Assembly: GCA_050084985.1 (NCBI GenBank) | Contig: JBITNC010000001.1 | Coordinates: forward strand, 172,236,001 to 172,300,000 | Reading direction: 5' to 3' | DNA: 64,000 nucleotides | Origin: Nageia nagi | Taxonomy: Eukaryota > Pinophyta | Shown here: in pieces, positions 1 to 11,479 of the stretch | How positions within the stretch are numbered: the stretch's first letter is position 1 | Layout: each line of letters opens with the position of its first letter | Made by a program: the position numbers and the translations under genes | The notes under the pieces: model-generated | Databases searched by the model: none | Seen by the model: only the letters and a program-made list of their open reading frames with translations | What the model was told of the DNA's origin: nothing

Positions 1-396
1 AAAATTATAGTGCACCATTGATCAGTTTATGGATGGCATTAAATGATTCATTTATCTTATGTTGATATGAATGTTTATATGATGCATCTGACTATATTTA
101 TTTATGAGTTGCTTGTAGCTTGCAAGTTTCTTCTCAAGAGTGTAGGTTACCTACTTCGAATGGGTAGGTTCATCATCTCAACTTGTTAAATGACTAATTT
201 GTATAGTGAGACCAATTATAGTTAATAATTATATTATAAACCATTTATCAGATAGTAAAGTAGTGAGCCTCAATCTAAGATCTTGCTTATTTCTCAAAGA
301 TGTAAATGTTCTCATCTTTGATTGTATCTATATGGAGGAGAATTCTCTCTTTCATCTCTCCTCTTCGCTCTACCCCAATGTTGCATTAAGGGAGAG
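1..396 (+). mobile_element. 3' tail of a copia LTR retrotransposon (non-coding)
   Basis: This stretch aligns by eye with 44,190-44,600, the non-coding tail between pol and the 3' LTR of the complete copia element further right. Shared landmarks include the phrases around gtgcaccattgat and gagttgcttgtagc, and the approach to the LTR. It ends in a purine-rich tract (AAGGGAGAG, 388-396) placed directly before an LTR-like TGTTAGAAT, as expected for a polypurine tract. The coding part of the element lies to the left of the window. Similarity to the other copy is clear but diverged, so this is an older or different subfamily member. Confidence 0.75.
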
Positions 397-911
397 TGTT
401 AGAATGTATAATGTATTGTAAGGTCTCTTCATGTAGTTCACTAAATACTTGAGGGTATCCCTATATACCTTAATTATTTAGTGAATATGATAATGTAAAT
501 TCACTAATACTTAAAATTATCCCTATATACCTTTTAAGTATTTGTGAAAAAGATAATGTAACTTATCCTACACTCCATCTCATGAGCATGCCCCTAAGGT
601 AAAAGGGTGATACATGATATTACATTGTACAATGGTTAAAAGGGTGATCCAAGGGATGATTTTGGCCTATAAATATAGGGTCCCCTCCTTGAGATTGCTC
701 ACTAAAGTTTGTAGCAAACTTATGTTATTATCTAGGTTGTAGGAGAAGTAAAAAAGTGAGTGCTTCCAAGAGAGTGCTCTTTGATACTAAGATCTTAGAT
801 TAGTGAATGTACTCCCATGCTTAGAGAAACCACTTTATATTGGTGTTATCTTGTGTGAATGTTATTTTGAGTTTGAGTTCTTAATGATTAAGGAATTAGA
901 GAGAGATTTCA
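397..911 (+). repeat. 3' LTR of the left-edge copia element
   Basis: The LTR starts with TGTTAGAAT right after the polypurine tract. It has a TATA box (TATAAATA, 668-675) and shares with the LTRs at 36,542 and 44,601 the segment around 'atgtactccca' and 'accactttatattggtgttatcttgtgtgaatg' (short common words in the same order). The right edge is placed at a CA at 911 and is less certain than the left. The partner LTR is outside the window, so the target duplication and LTR divergence cannot be read. Confidence 0.6.
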
Positions 912-1249
912 TGTGATATTGGTATAATAGGAATTTATCTTGTAGGCTTCTTTCCTTCATAAAATACATCATTTATGAATCTTAATTGATTATGATGAAT
1001 AATGAGAGTGTGTATATATTTTCCCTAATGTGCATTCATAACATATGTTTGAATCCAATTAATTACATTTTTGTAAAATACTCAAAGGTCTCCAAACTAT
1101 ACTCGTTCTCATTATGTACACATCTTGTGATCATTGAATCCATTTTAAAACTATTATATGCATACCTTGCAATCATTACAATCTATGAGATGGTCTCTTT
1201 GCAAAAAAAAAAAAAAAAATTAACAATAAAAGTAAGATTATAGTTTAAA
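912..1249. other. AT-rich non-coding stretch with an A17 tract
   Basis: No coding or element signature was recognised. A run of 17 A at 1203-1219 could be the 3' tail of a short non-LTR insertion, but no tRNA-like head or flanking duplication was found. The 85-codon open frame at 986-1243 runs into the A tract and looks like chance. Confidence 0.4.
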
Positions 1250-1560
1250 ACTTCTCTCTTAGGGTGTTTAAGGGTGATTTTAAACCCCTAAGATGATGAT
1301 TTTAAAATAATCAATAATGGTTTTTTAGGTGATTTTAAATCTTCATCTTATTATGTTGGCTTTTTTATGATGCTTAAAATAACAACAATTGAATAACTTC
1401 CCTTAAAGATCTTTTAGGGTAGTTTACAACCATCCTTAAAGATCTTTTTGGGCAGTTTAAAATTTCCTTTAAAGATCTTTTAGGGTGGTCTAAAATTACC
1501 CTTAAAGATCTTTTAGGGTGATTTAAAACTACCCTTAAAGGCTTTTTTTTGGTGTAGTGA
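1250..1560. repeat. Tandem palindromic repeat ending in a CACTA-like terminus
   Basis: From about 1400 a unit of roughly 33-38 bp recurs four to five times. Each copy is centred on the imperfect palindrome CCCTTAAAGATCTTTTAGGG or a close variant. The block ends at 1550-1559 with GGTGTAGTG preceded by a T run. Read on the minus strand this is CACTACACC followed by A's, the form of a CACTA-type DNA transposon end, and subterminal repeats are typical of such ends. A matching left terminus was not found, so this may be one end of a truncated element or a MITE. Confidence 0.4.
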
Positions 1561-1639
1561 CTATTTCTTAGAAATTTGTGGGTGTATTACATAAGCCAAA
1601 AGGGAGAATACAATATGCATATCTTCCCCAATGATAGAT

Positions 1640-1990
1640 GAAGTTATTTTTTCATAATCTTTTTATCCATTTGGATTTGATTGTAGCCATTGAAAATATC
1701 TAAAAATTATTTTATTTTATTTTTTCTGATAAGTGTATGTAAAACATGATCAATGAATGGTAATGATCACAAGTAAATTTTCTTGTTTGCTTCATTAAGC
1801 TCTTAGTAATTGACATAAATTATTCATTTATATTTCTTCTTTGGGAATTATGACTAAAGGATAAATTCATTCATTGCTATCTATATGATAAACAAATCCT
1901 ACATTTAAGAGTTTTTGGAGTTTAATCTTAACTATCTCCTTCAAAATCAGGTTGATTACACTAATATAATTAATGATTTTACATCATACC
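1640..1990 (-). pseudogene. gypsy reverse transcriptase fragment
   Basis: The minus-strand translation contains, in order, VKIKLQKLLNVGFVY, a VIIPKKK block, VNY.ELNEA, LPFIDHVL and FNGYNQIQMD. These match the N-terminal half of a gypsy RT: the fingers, the IVPKK motif, the YRELNKAT segment and the start of the palm. Several in-frame stops interrupt it. The catalytic YxDD segment would fall below 1,640 and was not found, so the fragment is truncated as well as mutated. Confidence 0.65.
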
Positions 1991-2529
1991 ATACATTAGA
2001 TAATTGCATTTTGATGCCATGATACAAGATGCATTACTATTTGGCATGTCTGTGTCAATTTATATCCAACTAGTTTTTTTTATGTGTTAGTTGACATATG
2101 GATTGACATATTGATTGATGTATTGGTTGATGCATTAACTACGTCAAACAATACATTAAGTCAAAAAGAGAATTAAAAAAAGGCATGGATCATGGCATGA
2201 TCCACTCTCGACTGTCGATGCATTCCCTTGATTGAATATTGATTTTGAATGATGGGAAAAATTAAGTTTGATGCCATTGATAAGTGAATGAAGGAGCTTT
2301 CCCTCTACAAAGGCATTGTTGGTGATTCTAGTCTGCAGGAGCTAAAGACATGTTGAAGAGCATAGAGAGTAGTGTGTATTTGTATTTTGTAGTAAGCAAA
2401 ATATGTATTGTGTGCTTCAATCGCCCATCTCCATAGAGTTGTGTGAGAGTGATATTCATATTAATATGGAGAATATCATTTTCCTGGGTAACTAATGAGA
2501 TTTTATGATTGACAATGTAGGTCTATAAG

Positions 2530-2960
2530 AGCTACCAAAGACATGTATTTCCTCGATAACCATTGATACTATTTCATCAAATGCAACAAACAACAACAAT
2601 AGTCCAACCATATCAATTCACCTTTCCTATTATTCTAGCAACATGGGCAAAACTAGGAAATTTGCAATTGAGTTTATACATATATCAAAGACTCTTTAAA
2701 AGCAAATTTCTATTAGATGTTATGGTTGTGAGTGCCTTGGTAGATATGTATGCAAAATATGAAGGCATGCAAATTATTTGATAAGATGCATGATGCAAAC
2801 CAGACATCTTCCCATGGAATATGATAATTTCAAGTTACCAAAGACATAGCTTTCATCGACAACCATTAACACTTTCTCACCAAATGCAAAAAATAGTAGT
2901 AGTAGTCTAACTATATCAATTCATCTTTCCCCTGCATCCTCAAAGTATTCACCAAAATAG
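2530..2960 (+). pseudogene. Pentatricopeptide-repeat (PPR) protein pseudogene fragment
   Basis: The open frame 2563-2781 reads LFHQMQ, then YQFTFPIIL, then LFKSKFLLDV and SALVDMYAK. That is the classic consecutive PPR wording of plant PLS-type proteins. The same homology continues past its stop in another frame (KLFDKMHD). About 300 bp downstream (2,830-2,960) a similar segment recurs, with QMQ and YQF in the same order, as a second degenerate repeat copy. PPR proteins normally bind organellar RNA. With a length under 150 codons, frameshifts, and a position inside a gypsy element, this can only be a relic, perhaps a processed or transposon-captured piece. Confidence 0.65.
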
Positions 2961-3689
2961 ATTATTTTGATGCTATAAATGATGCAACACTTGACACTTT
3001 ATATGTCTAGTAGAACATCTTTAATTAACGCATCACTAAAATATACATTTGATGAATATCAAGATATTTATAATGTCAATTGTTTAATGCTTAGAATGTT
3101 GATACATGATGTAATGAAAGATGTTACAATTAATGCAAAAAATGGCATTTTATTTGAAAGAACTCTTAGTGTCAATTTATATGTCATGATTTCTACGATT
3201 TTTTTTAAATAATACTATAGATTGATGCATGGTATGATATAAAATTGGTTAAGTGTTGTAGTTATCAACATTTAGATTTTCAAACAAGGTTACAATATCA
3301 TTCCTCAATGTAAAATCTATGAGTACACATGTGGGATAAATATATTGCATGCCTATATAATTCCATGAAAGTGCATTTCATATGTTTTTGATATATTAGT
3401 GAGTTGTTTCTCTTAAGAAAGTTTTAACTAGTGATTGATGTTCAATATTTCACTAGGCTAAACTTTAATTTGTTTACTAGTTTTTCATTGAGTCTCTATG
3501 CACACAGTGTCCTCAAGAAATTTATCGATTATACAATTACAACGAAGAAGTTGATGGAATATTATCAAGTCTTCTTGTGATATTTTCATAATCTGTAATG
3601 AATAATCAAAATTAGATACATCAATGAGCCTTTTTATGTTCTCTCTCACTTCAAAAGAAAGTGATTGGGATGTTGAGGGGTCTTATCAT

Positions 3690-4190
3690 TTCCATCAATT
3701 AAGTAGATAATAGATAAGATTTGTTTCAAGTTCTCATCATTTGAGTTATTGATCCATGCGAGGGGATCAATGATTACTTATGGAAGTAGGAATAAAGATA
3801 GTTATTATATGTGTAAACCATTTGAGATGGTCATGTTGTTAATATAAGCATCAACTATTGCCAACCATGACCTCCCTAAAATTAATGAGTATTCCTTTAT
3901 GGTGGATTTTGGTTGGTAGAGCATAAAGTCAATGGAATATTCCCATGAGTTTATATCAAATAATATGTCTTTTAACATACCTTCAAGTTTTATAATTGAT
4001 CTATTAGTATTTTAAAGTATTCTCTATGTTACACATATTAGAAAGTTCCAATTGATCCATATTCATCAACTTCACAGTTACCCTCAAATAAATTAAGGCA
4101 TTTTGTATTAAATGATTACCAATGTATACATTGACAATTGGTCTACCTAGGTCCTCATACTTTTGAGTCGGTATTTTTATAGACATGGTT
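3690..4190 (-). pseudogene. gypsy aspartic protease region
   Basis: The minus-strand frame from 4186 reads GRPIVNVYIGNHLIQNALI followed by a degenerate active-site region where a DLGA-like motif is expected (YLRV here). Further on come DILFDINSWEYSIDF, QPKS and LILGRSWLAIVDAYI, the standard C-terminal landmarks of plant gypsy proteases. In-frame stops separate the two halves. Loss of the catalytic Asp-containing motif makes it inactive independently of the stops. Confidence 0.7.
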
Positions 4191-5189
4191 AGAGTGTTGA
4201 CCTACTACCTAGATCATAATAGAGTCTTTCTTTTATTGACTAGGTTTCTTAATGCAAAGGTTCCTAATGGTTTTAGTATATATTGAGACATATTTAATGG
4301 ATTTAATAAAATATATTTTGATGGTAATATTTTTGAGATCATATAATTAATCAAAATTGGTTTTAACTTCCTTGGTTTGTAGGACTAGCCTGTGAGAAAA
4401 TAATGAATCATTTTGTTTAGTTATAGTCTCCTTTGGTGTTGGAGATTGCTCCTTTATAGTTATATTTTCATAAGGAGAATGCCCTTCTTTTGTCTGTTCC
4501 ATAACAATTAGTGGAAGTAGCTTGGATAATACCTTTCCAAATCTAAGTTGAAGCTCATTACAATTTATTAGATTGATAGTGTAGGAAGATGGATATTATG
4601 TTTCATTTGTATAAACTGCATGAGCTTATTTATTATTGAGATTGGTGTAGGTTGGGCTAACAATAAAGGTTGGTTAGCAGTTGGTTCTATATGAGATTGG
4701 TGGGAGGGGGCATACAATATTGTGGGGGTTGTAGTGTGAAATTGGATGCTTTACTTCTTCATTAGGGTGAATTATTTGGTTAATTTATTTGTTGAGACCA
4801 AGTTGTAGATTATTGTCAATTGAAGGTCTATTGTGGTTAGGTAGGAACTAGTTATATTTAATTTTATGATGGATTCCATCCTATTGTATCAGAGTTATAT
4901 GGGAAGTTATAAGAACCATTTATGTGATCATATGAAGTATAAGAGGAGTTATATCGTACATACCTATGTATGGTATTGGTGGCCTCCTATGTTTAATGAA
5001 ATAAATATCTTTTGTATTTGAATTCCTACACTTCTTAACAACAAGATTGATTTCTGGTAGCATTGGACAATTTATAGATGTTGTAAATGATTGTCTTATC
5101 TTATGGACATTCATGTAATGCATATTTATATCTACATCTTGAGCAATATAGAACTAATATTTTATCGTTCACTACCTTAATCATAAGGG

Positions 5190-5545
5190 TATCCATTATC
5201 GTTAGTGTATCATTATATCCATCTTCAAGTATACTATCAAATTATTGATTTTTACTTTTGTAATACCTCCAACTATTTTGGTACCAATTTGGTTTGAGCG
5301 CACATTGTACTTAGTACATGAGCAGTTTCTATACATGTTATAAATTTCTTTAAAGTTCTTTGAGATGTCTCCACTCCCTATGAGATTGAGGGCCTTCATA
5401 CAATCTTCGTGGATGCCTCTCAAAAAGACACTTTTCAATGAGGCATTGTCCATCTTTAAATTGCTTCATTGGAATATGAACAAAAACCTCTCCAAATAGT
5501 CCTCCAATATCTTATCTTCTCTATACGAAATATAAAAGATCTCAT
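5190..5545 (-). pseudogene. gypsy gag fragment
   Basis: The minus-strand reading contains EDYLERFLFIFQ, then a stop, then MDNASLKSVFLRGI, CMKALNLIGSGDIS and FKEIYNMYRNCS. This is the usual gag helix pattern of plant gypsy elements. The 83-codon frame at 5202-5453 is only its central part. The zinc-knuckle area downstream (about 5,120-4,900) is not clearly preserved. Confidence 0.55.
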
Positions 5546-5689
5546 TGTGAATATCACATAAAACCTCATATATTATTATATAATAACTAATATATTACCA
5601 TATCACACTCACTCTATATACAAAGATAAATCAACCTCTTAGAAAAATAGTAGAGTATAAATTTAAAACCATGCAAAATAGTGGATCTC

Positions 5690-5918
5690 CACTTAAAGAA
5701 GTTTGTAAATAGGGGTGTTGAAATCTATCGAGGTTCAAATCTCACCCCTCTAATGTAAAAGAACATGATATAATCTCAAAGTGTAGACAAAGTAAAAAAC
5801 AAATCCATAATAACTTTAACGAAAAAAATAATCTTAATCATGACAAACAAAATGTAACTCTTTAATAACTTTGACAAAATAACCACTTAACTAAACTTCA
5901 AAAAAAAAAAAAAAAAAA
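5690..5918 (+). mobile_element. Possible tRNA-derived SINE with poly(A) tail
   Basis: A B-box-like motif (GAGGTTCAAATCTC, near 5,733) sits in a T-arm-like context and the sequence ends in a 19-A tract (5900-5918). The A box is poorly defined and no target duplication was recognised. A pol III SINE is plausible, but a chance B box near an A run cannot be excluded. Confidence 0.3.
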
Positions 5919-5959
5919 CCTATTCAAAGATTGTTTTAAAAAACAACATTGTGCTTTCA

Positions 5960-6310
5960 TAAAGATAGGGTTTAGTATTTAGTCCACGATATAAGAAGCA
6001 CGAGGGTTTTATTTCATGGTAGCTCTCTCTCTTCGCAGAGGCAGATCATTATTTTTCTAATCACAGGAAACTTCGACAAACCCTTCCAATTAGGGTTTCA
6101 TTACGGAATTTTGAGTATACTTGGGTATATACATTGAATTTATTTCCATCGGCGACCGTGTATATACCTTGAAACCCTAACGACCACGAGAATGTGTTCA
6201 GCAAGCTGTCGTTGCAGGCTGAGGAGAAAGAAGAAGATTGCGCTGTTTTGTTGAATAATGGTGAATTCTTTCAAGGTTGAAGTCGCTGCCCTTGACTGCA
6301 GGTACCAGAA
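5960..6310 (+). promoter_or_regulatory. Telo-box-rich promoter/5' leader-like region
   Basis: Telo-box motifs (AAACCCTA or its complement) occur at 5966-5975, 6090-6098, 6172-6180 and again at 6635-6643. In plants these cluster near the starts of housekeeping and translation-related genes. The stretch is visibly richer in GC than its surroundings and holds CT-rich leader-like DNA. An ATG at 6259 opens a frame beginning MVNSFKVEVAALDC, followed by a possible donor (CTGCAG|GTACC) near 6300. The downstream gene is not identified. Confidence 0.4.
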
Positions 6311-8161
6311 ACTCTTTATTTCTTCGTGTGTTCGTGTCTTTACATCTATTCAAGGAATTTTCGCTATTAAACGCGTTCATGTTTTTCTTTTGGTACTGAG
6401 CATGGCGTTCAACTCAAATTAGCCCTAAAAAGGAGATATTTGTTGACAAAACTCTGAAGATTTGAACTCGCTTGGAGTAAATAGTTTTTTTTTTTTGGTG
6501 ATTTTATAAAATATTGCGCCTGCAGTTTAAGTAGAGGTTTAGGATTCATGGCATGTGTTTGAGACTGATACGTGGATAAGTAGTGCGTTTGTTCTGGACA
6601 AATTTGAGTATTGCTTGAGACTGATAAAAGGGATTTAGGGTTTCTTCATTTAACCCTATGCAGTGTGTGCTGTATTTGTCGCGAACTTATTGTTTTCAAC
6701 CAAATATTTAATAGATCTGTTGGCAGAGTAAGCGTTTTCAACTATCTCGAAGTAGTTTGAGCTCGGACATGGAGGCTAACTGCAATGAAAATGAATGAAT
6801 GCTTTGAAAAAATTTAAAAGCCGTTTTTGAAAAGGGGCAGGAAGATCAAGCAGAAGAAAAATAAATACGAAAAACTAAACTACTTGACACTTACGTTTTT
6901 TACATACCAAATTCCCAACTTTACTGTCTTTTCATGACCCCACTCAACTCAAGACAGATGTGCCTTAATCTGTTCATTAGATGATTATACGTGATGTACT
7001 TGATTTTTGAAAAAAACTATATTATATTATTTATCCATGAAAGATGCATATTTTAAGCTGGTTTGTTGTTTTAATATTAATTATAATACACCTCTACATT
7101 AACCACCCATATTCTCAAACTAAGTATCATGTCTTTAAATCTTTGACTAAAATAACTGACGTCTTTATTCTTGTTCAATAAAATACCAGTGGCTATATTA
7201 CGGTCCATATGAAAAACTTTTTTTCATAAGATAATCTATTTCAAGTTTTTGGTTTAGCAAGTGAATGCCTTACCTTCCATGCAAATGTACTTAGTTGGAC
7301 AGAAATAACAAAGAAAAGTTCCGTAAGAGTTAACTTATCCATTGAAGCTTCATACCTCAATTACTCCTTTGGGTTGGGTGTTCTACTAGAACCTATATCT
7401 GTTTTGATTACGATTTCAGTTGTTCCTTGAGAACAACATCTAAATAGATCACCTTTATTTGCATAGACAAGTACTTCAAATTCATTTCCAGTTTCTCTTG
7501 CTTGACTCTTTCATTTATTAGTCTCAAATGTGGCATATACTTCTTTTTGCTGAAAAAATGTTATGTCAACATATATAATTGCAAATTTTCCTGTGAATGA
7601 TTCAAGAGCAGTTCAATTATCAACCTCACAAATGTGCATGGGGCATTTGCTTGTCAAAATCGTAAGTAGCCATTTGTAAAGTAATTTTTGTTTAGAAGGT
7701 TGCCCTCTACTCCTACCTTCTTCTAGTTTTAATGGTAACTTTTCAAACTAACCAATCGCTAAAACAGACAAGATCCACTTAAACAATGCATATTTTCATC
7801 CATTTCAGGTTGTGGGAACACACTGATTTTGATTTTCATTCGCATAAACTTTCTTTTATGAGTCCTCTTACATGCAAATGTTGTATCAAGCCTGAGCATT
7901 TTATTAGTTCTCTTCCATGCGAATGATGTATCAATGCTAAGCATGTTCTGGAATTCTTGGCAATATTTAAGAACTTTATATAAAAACCAAAAATGCCCCA
8001 ATGTTCCTTATGTCTGTTTCCTGTTTTTTCATTTGGAGGAGTTCAATATTTTCCTATCCCTTCAAAATGTGAATTTGTTTTTCCTCCAATCACGTGTTGC
8101 AACACAATCAAAACATCATAATAATAGACTTCTATTTGAAAGATTCCTGTGTGTTTTGTAG
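6311..8161. other. Non-coding, intron-like stretch
   Basis: No recognisable coding homology or element. T-rich tracts and scattered AG acceptor-like sites would suit an intron between the telo-box leader and the exon-like blocks that begin at 8,162, but this is inference only. Confidence 0.3.
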
Positions 8162-8666
8162 CAACAGTTTTTCAGTGACCACTTGGCAGCCATGGAATTT
8201 TATGACAAGTATGAAGTTTACACTTTCTTCTCATATTTCAGCGCACATCAAATCTTTTATTGTTTTGCCATCTATATTCAGCTTCAAAAACTTGAGCTTT
8301 GAATTTTGTTCACTAGATGATCTGTTCTTCCCACTCTCTTCATATTGTGCTCTACATCATTTTAATGTCCAATCCCATGCCTTTGTTGCCCAATCTCCAA
8401 CTCTGCAAGTCTATTTCAACAATGGCACTAGTTTCTTTGTCTGGCAGATGGTATTGGAGCTGATTTCCTTCTCACATTCAATAGAGCTTGAGAAGTTGGA
8501 AAGGATCAAATCTGACATTAGGGAATTTCGGAGTGAGATCTTAGCCTGTTTGTTGAAATTCATCATCACAAGGGAAGAGTGCAAAACATCAATGATATCA
8601 ACAATCTGATCGAAACAAATGCAATGTATGCAAAATAGAGAAGAGTTGATAACTTACAGATCCAAG
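8162..8666 (+). pseudogene. Exon-like blocks of an unidentified gene
   Basis: Two blocks look like exons. Block 1 starts after a TTTTGTAG acceptor at 8162 and reads QQFFSDHLAAMEFYD, with a GTATG donor candidate near 8,208. Block 2 starts after AATAG at 8485 and reads LEKLERIKSDIREFRSEI. In the neighbouring frame it continues as GRVQNINDINNLIETN, then a stop, then RRVDNLQIQ at an AAG|GTATG donor (8666). The helical, charged wording suggests a coiled-coil protein, which I cannot name. The frame change and stop argue for a pseudogene, or for exon boundaries I have misplaced. The 171-codon frame at 8094-8609 crosses both blocks without matching either throughout. Confidence 0.35.
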
Positions 8667-9044
8667 GTATGCTTCATGTTATGGCCATTTAACATGATAA
8701 CTTAGTAGTAGAGGGAAAAAACAACGACCTGATAGCTGAAGTAATTGCTGATGGCATGATGCAACCTCCTCACGTAGTAATCCAAGAAATAAATATGCAA
8801 ATTATGATACCAAACAAAGTCTTCTCTATTTACATTGCTATAATTAGGTTTGGGCACACCGTTAAAATCTAATTAGGCCAAACATTCAATACAGCAAAGC
8901 CTGAGAACAATGCGGATCACTTGATCGGAGCGATGTGTCTATTGTATGTATTGGAATGTGCCAAAACAGGAGAATAACATGCCCTCCTTTACAGTTGATA
9001 ATGTCCTGAACTAACACAATCAATATGGGAATTTTGTTTGTGAG

Positions 9045-9234
9045 CCTTGTACAAATTCAAAGGCACTCATAGTGGATTTGATCCTGAAGTAGTTTTAGAA
9101 TTTAAAGCTGTCAGGCTAGCCAGATGAGTATGTAGGTCCTCTTCTTTATTTTAAAGGGCTACCAGAGTGGATTTGGTTTTGAAATATTTTCATAAATCAG
9201 AGCTGTCAGGCTAGCCAAATGAGCATGTATGTCA
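9045..9234. repeat. Diverged direct repeat, about 99-bp period
   Basis: Two imperfect copies share 'agtggattt', 'gctgtcaggctagcca' and 'atgagnatgta' in the same order. They lie directly left of the exact 153-bp duplication, and the second copy runs into its first unit. Local duplication has therefore happened here more than once. Confidence 0.6.
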
Positions 9235-9540
9235 AGTCCTGTACTTCTTAAGTCCCTTTGGATCATTGGATATTAACTTTAATTCATGGTGTGGAGTGGT
9301 CAAATTGGTTCATATCAATGATCTATGTGGTCTTAACCATTAGTAATTGGTGGAAACTGGAAAGTGATCCACCTCATCTGCCAGCCGAGTCCTGTACTTC
9401 TTAAGTCCCTTTGGATCATTGGATATTAACTTTAATTCATGGTGTGGAGTGGTCAAATTGGTTCATATCAATGATCTATGTGGTCTTAACCATTAGTAAT
9501 TGGTGGAAACTGGAAAGTGATCCACCTCATCTGCCAGCCG
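9235..9540. repeat. Exact tandem duplication, 2 x 153 bp
   Basis: Units 9235-9387 and 9388-9540 appear identical base for base, starting AGTCCTGTACTTC and ending CTGCCAGCCG. No gene is recognised in the unit; the 86-codon frame 9411-9671 spans only the second copy. Complete identity in such diverged surroundings means a very recent event or an assembly duplication. Confidence 0.9.
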
Positions 9541-11050
9541 TTTCTTTTTCATTTTGTTGCATAAAGACATATTACTTAGTCACAAAAACCAAGTTATCTT
9601 GCACTTATGCCCCTTATTACAAAGAAAGGAGGAAAAAAAATAACATTAATGCCCATGGGTTATCTAAGTAAGTTGACGAGACTACAAAAAGTAGTTTGAT
9701 ACTAACCAACTATATGAGTTTGAAACTTTGAAGGATTGATGCTACTATCATCATGGAATTTTTGTCCATGTCCAAAAATGATTTGGTTTGATACCAAACT
9801 AAGAAATTTCCCATTTTTTGAAATTGTGTTGAAGGTAGAATGTGGTCCCCAGCCAAGGGAAGGACTCTAACCCTGTTCTGTGTCCTGAAAAAGCAACACT
9901 ATGCCACTTATATTCATCATAAGCCATTCCATGCAATTTTAAGGCCTATCATATTGTTTATGGATTTTGTTAACAATTGGTAAAACTGTTAAAGGGTTCT
10001 TTTGTTTTGTGGGGATCCTTCATCATGCTCTTGTCCTCTTCTCAATCCATGCTTCATTCGTGACTTGTCTATTTTTACCTCTACTAATTTTGTGCAGTGG
10101 TACACATGAGGTTTATTAACATTAAAGAAGCTTGGTTTCCTTCTGTATTTTGTTTTGCCTATATTTCTTTATTATGAGTGAATAATAGCAACAATGCATT
10201 ACATTAATAATGTCATATCCACAAAACAGACTACCAAATATTAATGATTGTTTGAAGGTGCACAAAGTTTGAGTATTGAAATATGATTGTTGATGCATCT
10301 TCAAAGGGCAAACACCACATGCTCAAATTAAGAAACAAATTCCACAATGGTGATACTATGAAGCGTCATTTTCAATTTAACAAGGTATAATTATATTCAA
10401 GCTAATAATAGGATAAAAAAATTAATACAGCATATAGAAGACTAGCTTGGGGTTTTGTGCACAATGGATTGGCATGACATGATACTTAAACTGTCTAAAA
10501 TCAAATGCTATTGTTGTTGACAAATAATTTGAGAAATTATTGTTGTTGTAAGTTGATTGAGGAAAAAGCTGCCACAGCTGTTCTATTGCTTAGTATCTTA
10601 TAAGAAGTATAAACTGCCTAAAATAAAAGCCACCATTGGCAAATAATTTGGGCCATTGGTTTCCTCTATGATGATTTCTGACTCAATTATCATCACTATT
10701 TAACATTGTACGATATATAGATGGCCTATACCATAGTATACAAATTCTCTAAAAAACATGTATTTACGCTTATTCCCCTCCGTGTATTCCTATTTAAATG
10801 CTGTATTCCTTTTTAAAAATTTTTCTTTGTGTGTTTTTTCCGGTTTATCCCTTTTTTTTGCTGTTTTCTATTTGTCAGTAGTGGCTCTTGATTTATGGGC
10901 CTATTCATCATAAAATGATAAGTAGTAGACACTTTTTTTCTGGGTTATCATTCAACAAACTTGACAGACTCAACTATTTACAAACTGTCGCTTTGATTTA
11001 GATCATTTATTCATCACACAATGCTTATTAAGGGAAATACTATGACTGTT

Positions 11051-11238
11051 GGATCACTTCGAACAATATGGCCCAAATTTATTGTTGGTTTCTAATCTGT
11101 GTTGTGCAAGCAAATTAAAATGTTAAGTGTCAATTTCTGTCGTAGGATCACTTCCAACAATATGGCCCAAATTTGTTGTTGGTTTCTAATCTGTGTTGTG
11201 CATGCAAAGTAAAATGTTAAGCATCAATTTCTGTTGTA
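11051..11238. repeat. Tandem duplication, 2 x 94 bp
   Basis: Copies begin GGATCACTTC at 11,051 and 11,145 and share 'caatatggcccaaattt', 'tgttggtttctaatctg' and 'gttaag' with a few substitutions. The function is unknown. The copies are older than the exact duplication at 9.2 kb. Confidence 0.85.
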
Positions 11239-11479
11239 AATTCCGACACCGTCAGTAGAATTGACTTTTAATAGGTCATTTATCTCTTTAAAATGTAAGA
11301 AGTACAGTTGTGTTGAGATTTTCATGGTTGGAAAACACAATTGTACAAAACATCATGGTAGTTCTACTGCCAGAAACATTATCATGCAAAACGGTTGTTT
11401 GTAAATTTTTACTGGTTGCCATCATATGTAGGTGTATGTGGAATATTAGTTTGTGCCAAATAAATCTTATCAGACAATG

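Larger units (their letters stand above)
1640..5545 (-). mobile_element. Decayed Ty3/gypsy retrotransposon (gag, protease, RT remnants)
   Basis: Three coding remnants lie in gypsy order on the minus strand: gag near 5,545-5,190, protease near 4,190-3,700 and reverse transcriptase near 1,990-1,640. They are collinear, so one element is the simplest reading. The gap between protease and RT is enlarged by a PPR-gene fragment (about 2,530-2,960). RT wording (LQKLLNVGFVY, LPFIDHVL, GYNQIQMD) resembles the Athila/Tat side of gypsy. Every part carries stops and shifts, and no LTRs were recognised. The stretches 1,990-2,530 and 2,960-3,690 show nothing further. Confidence 0.65.

Noticed and set aside
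8094-8609. 171-codon open frame taken as a single-exon gene
   Set aside because: The convincing wording lies in different frames of the same DNA next to splice-like sites, and the middle of this frame is low-information Phe/Ser/His-rich sequence.
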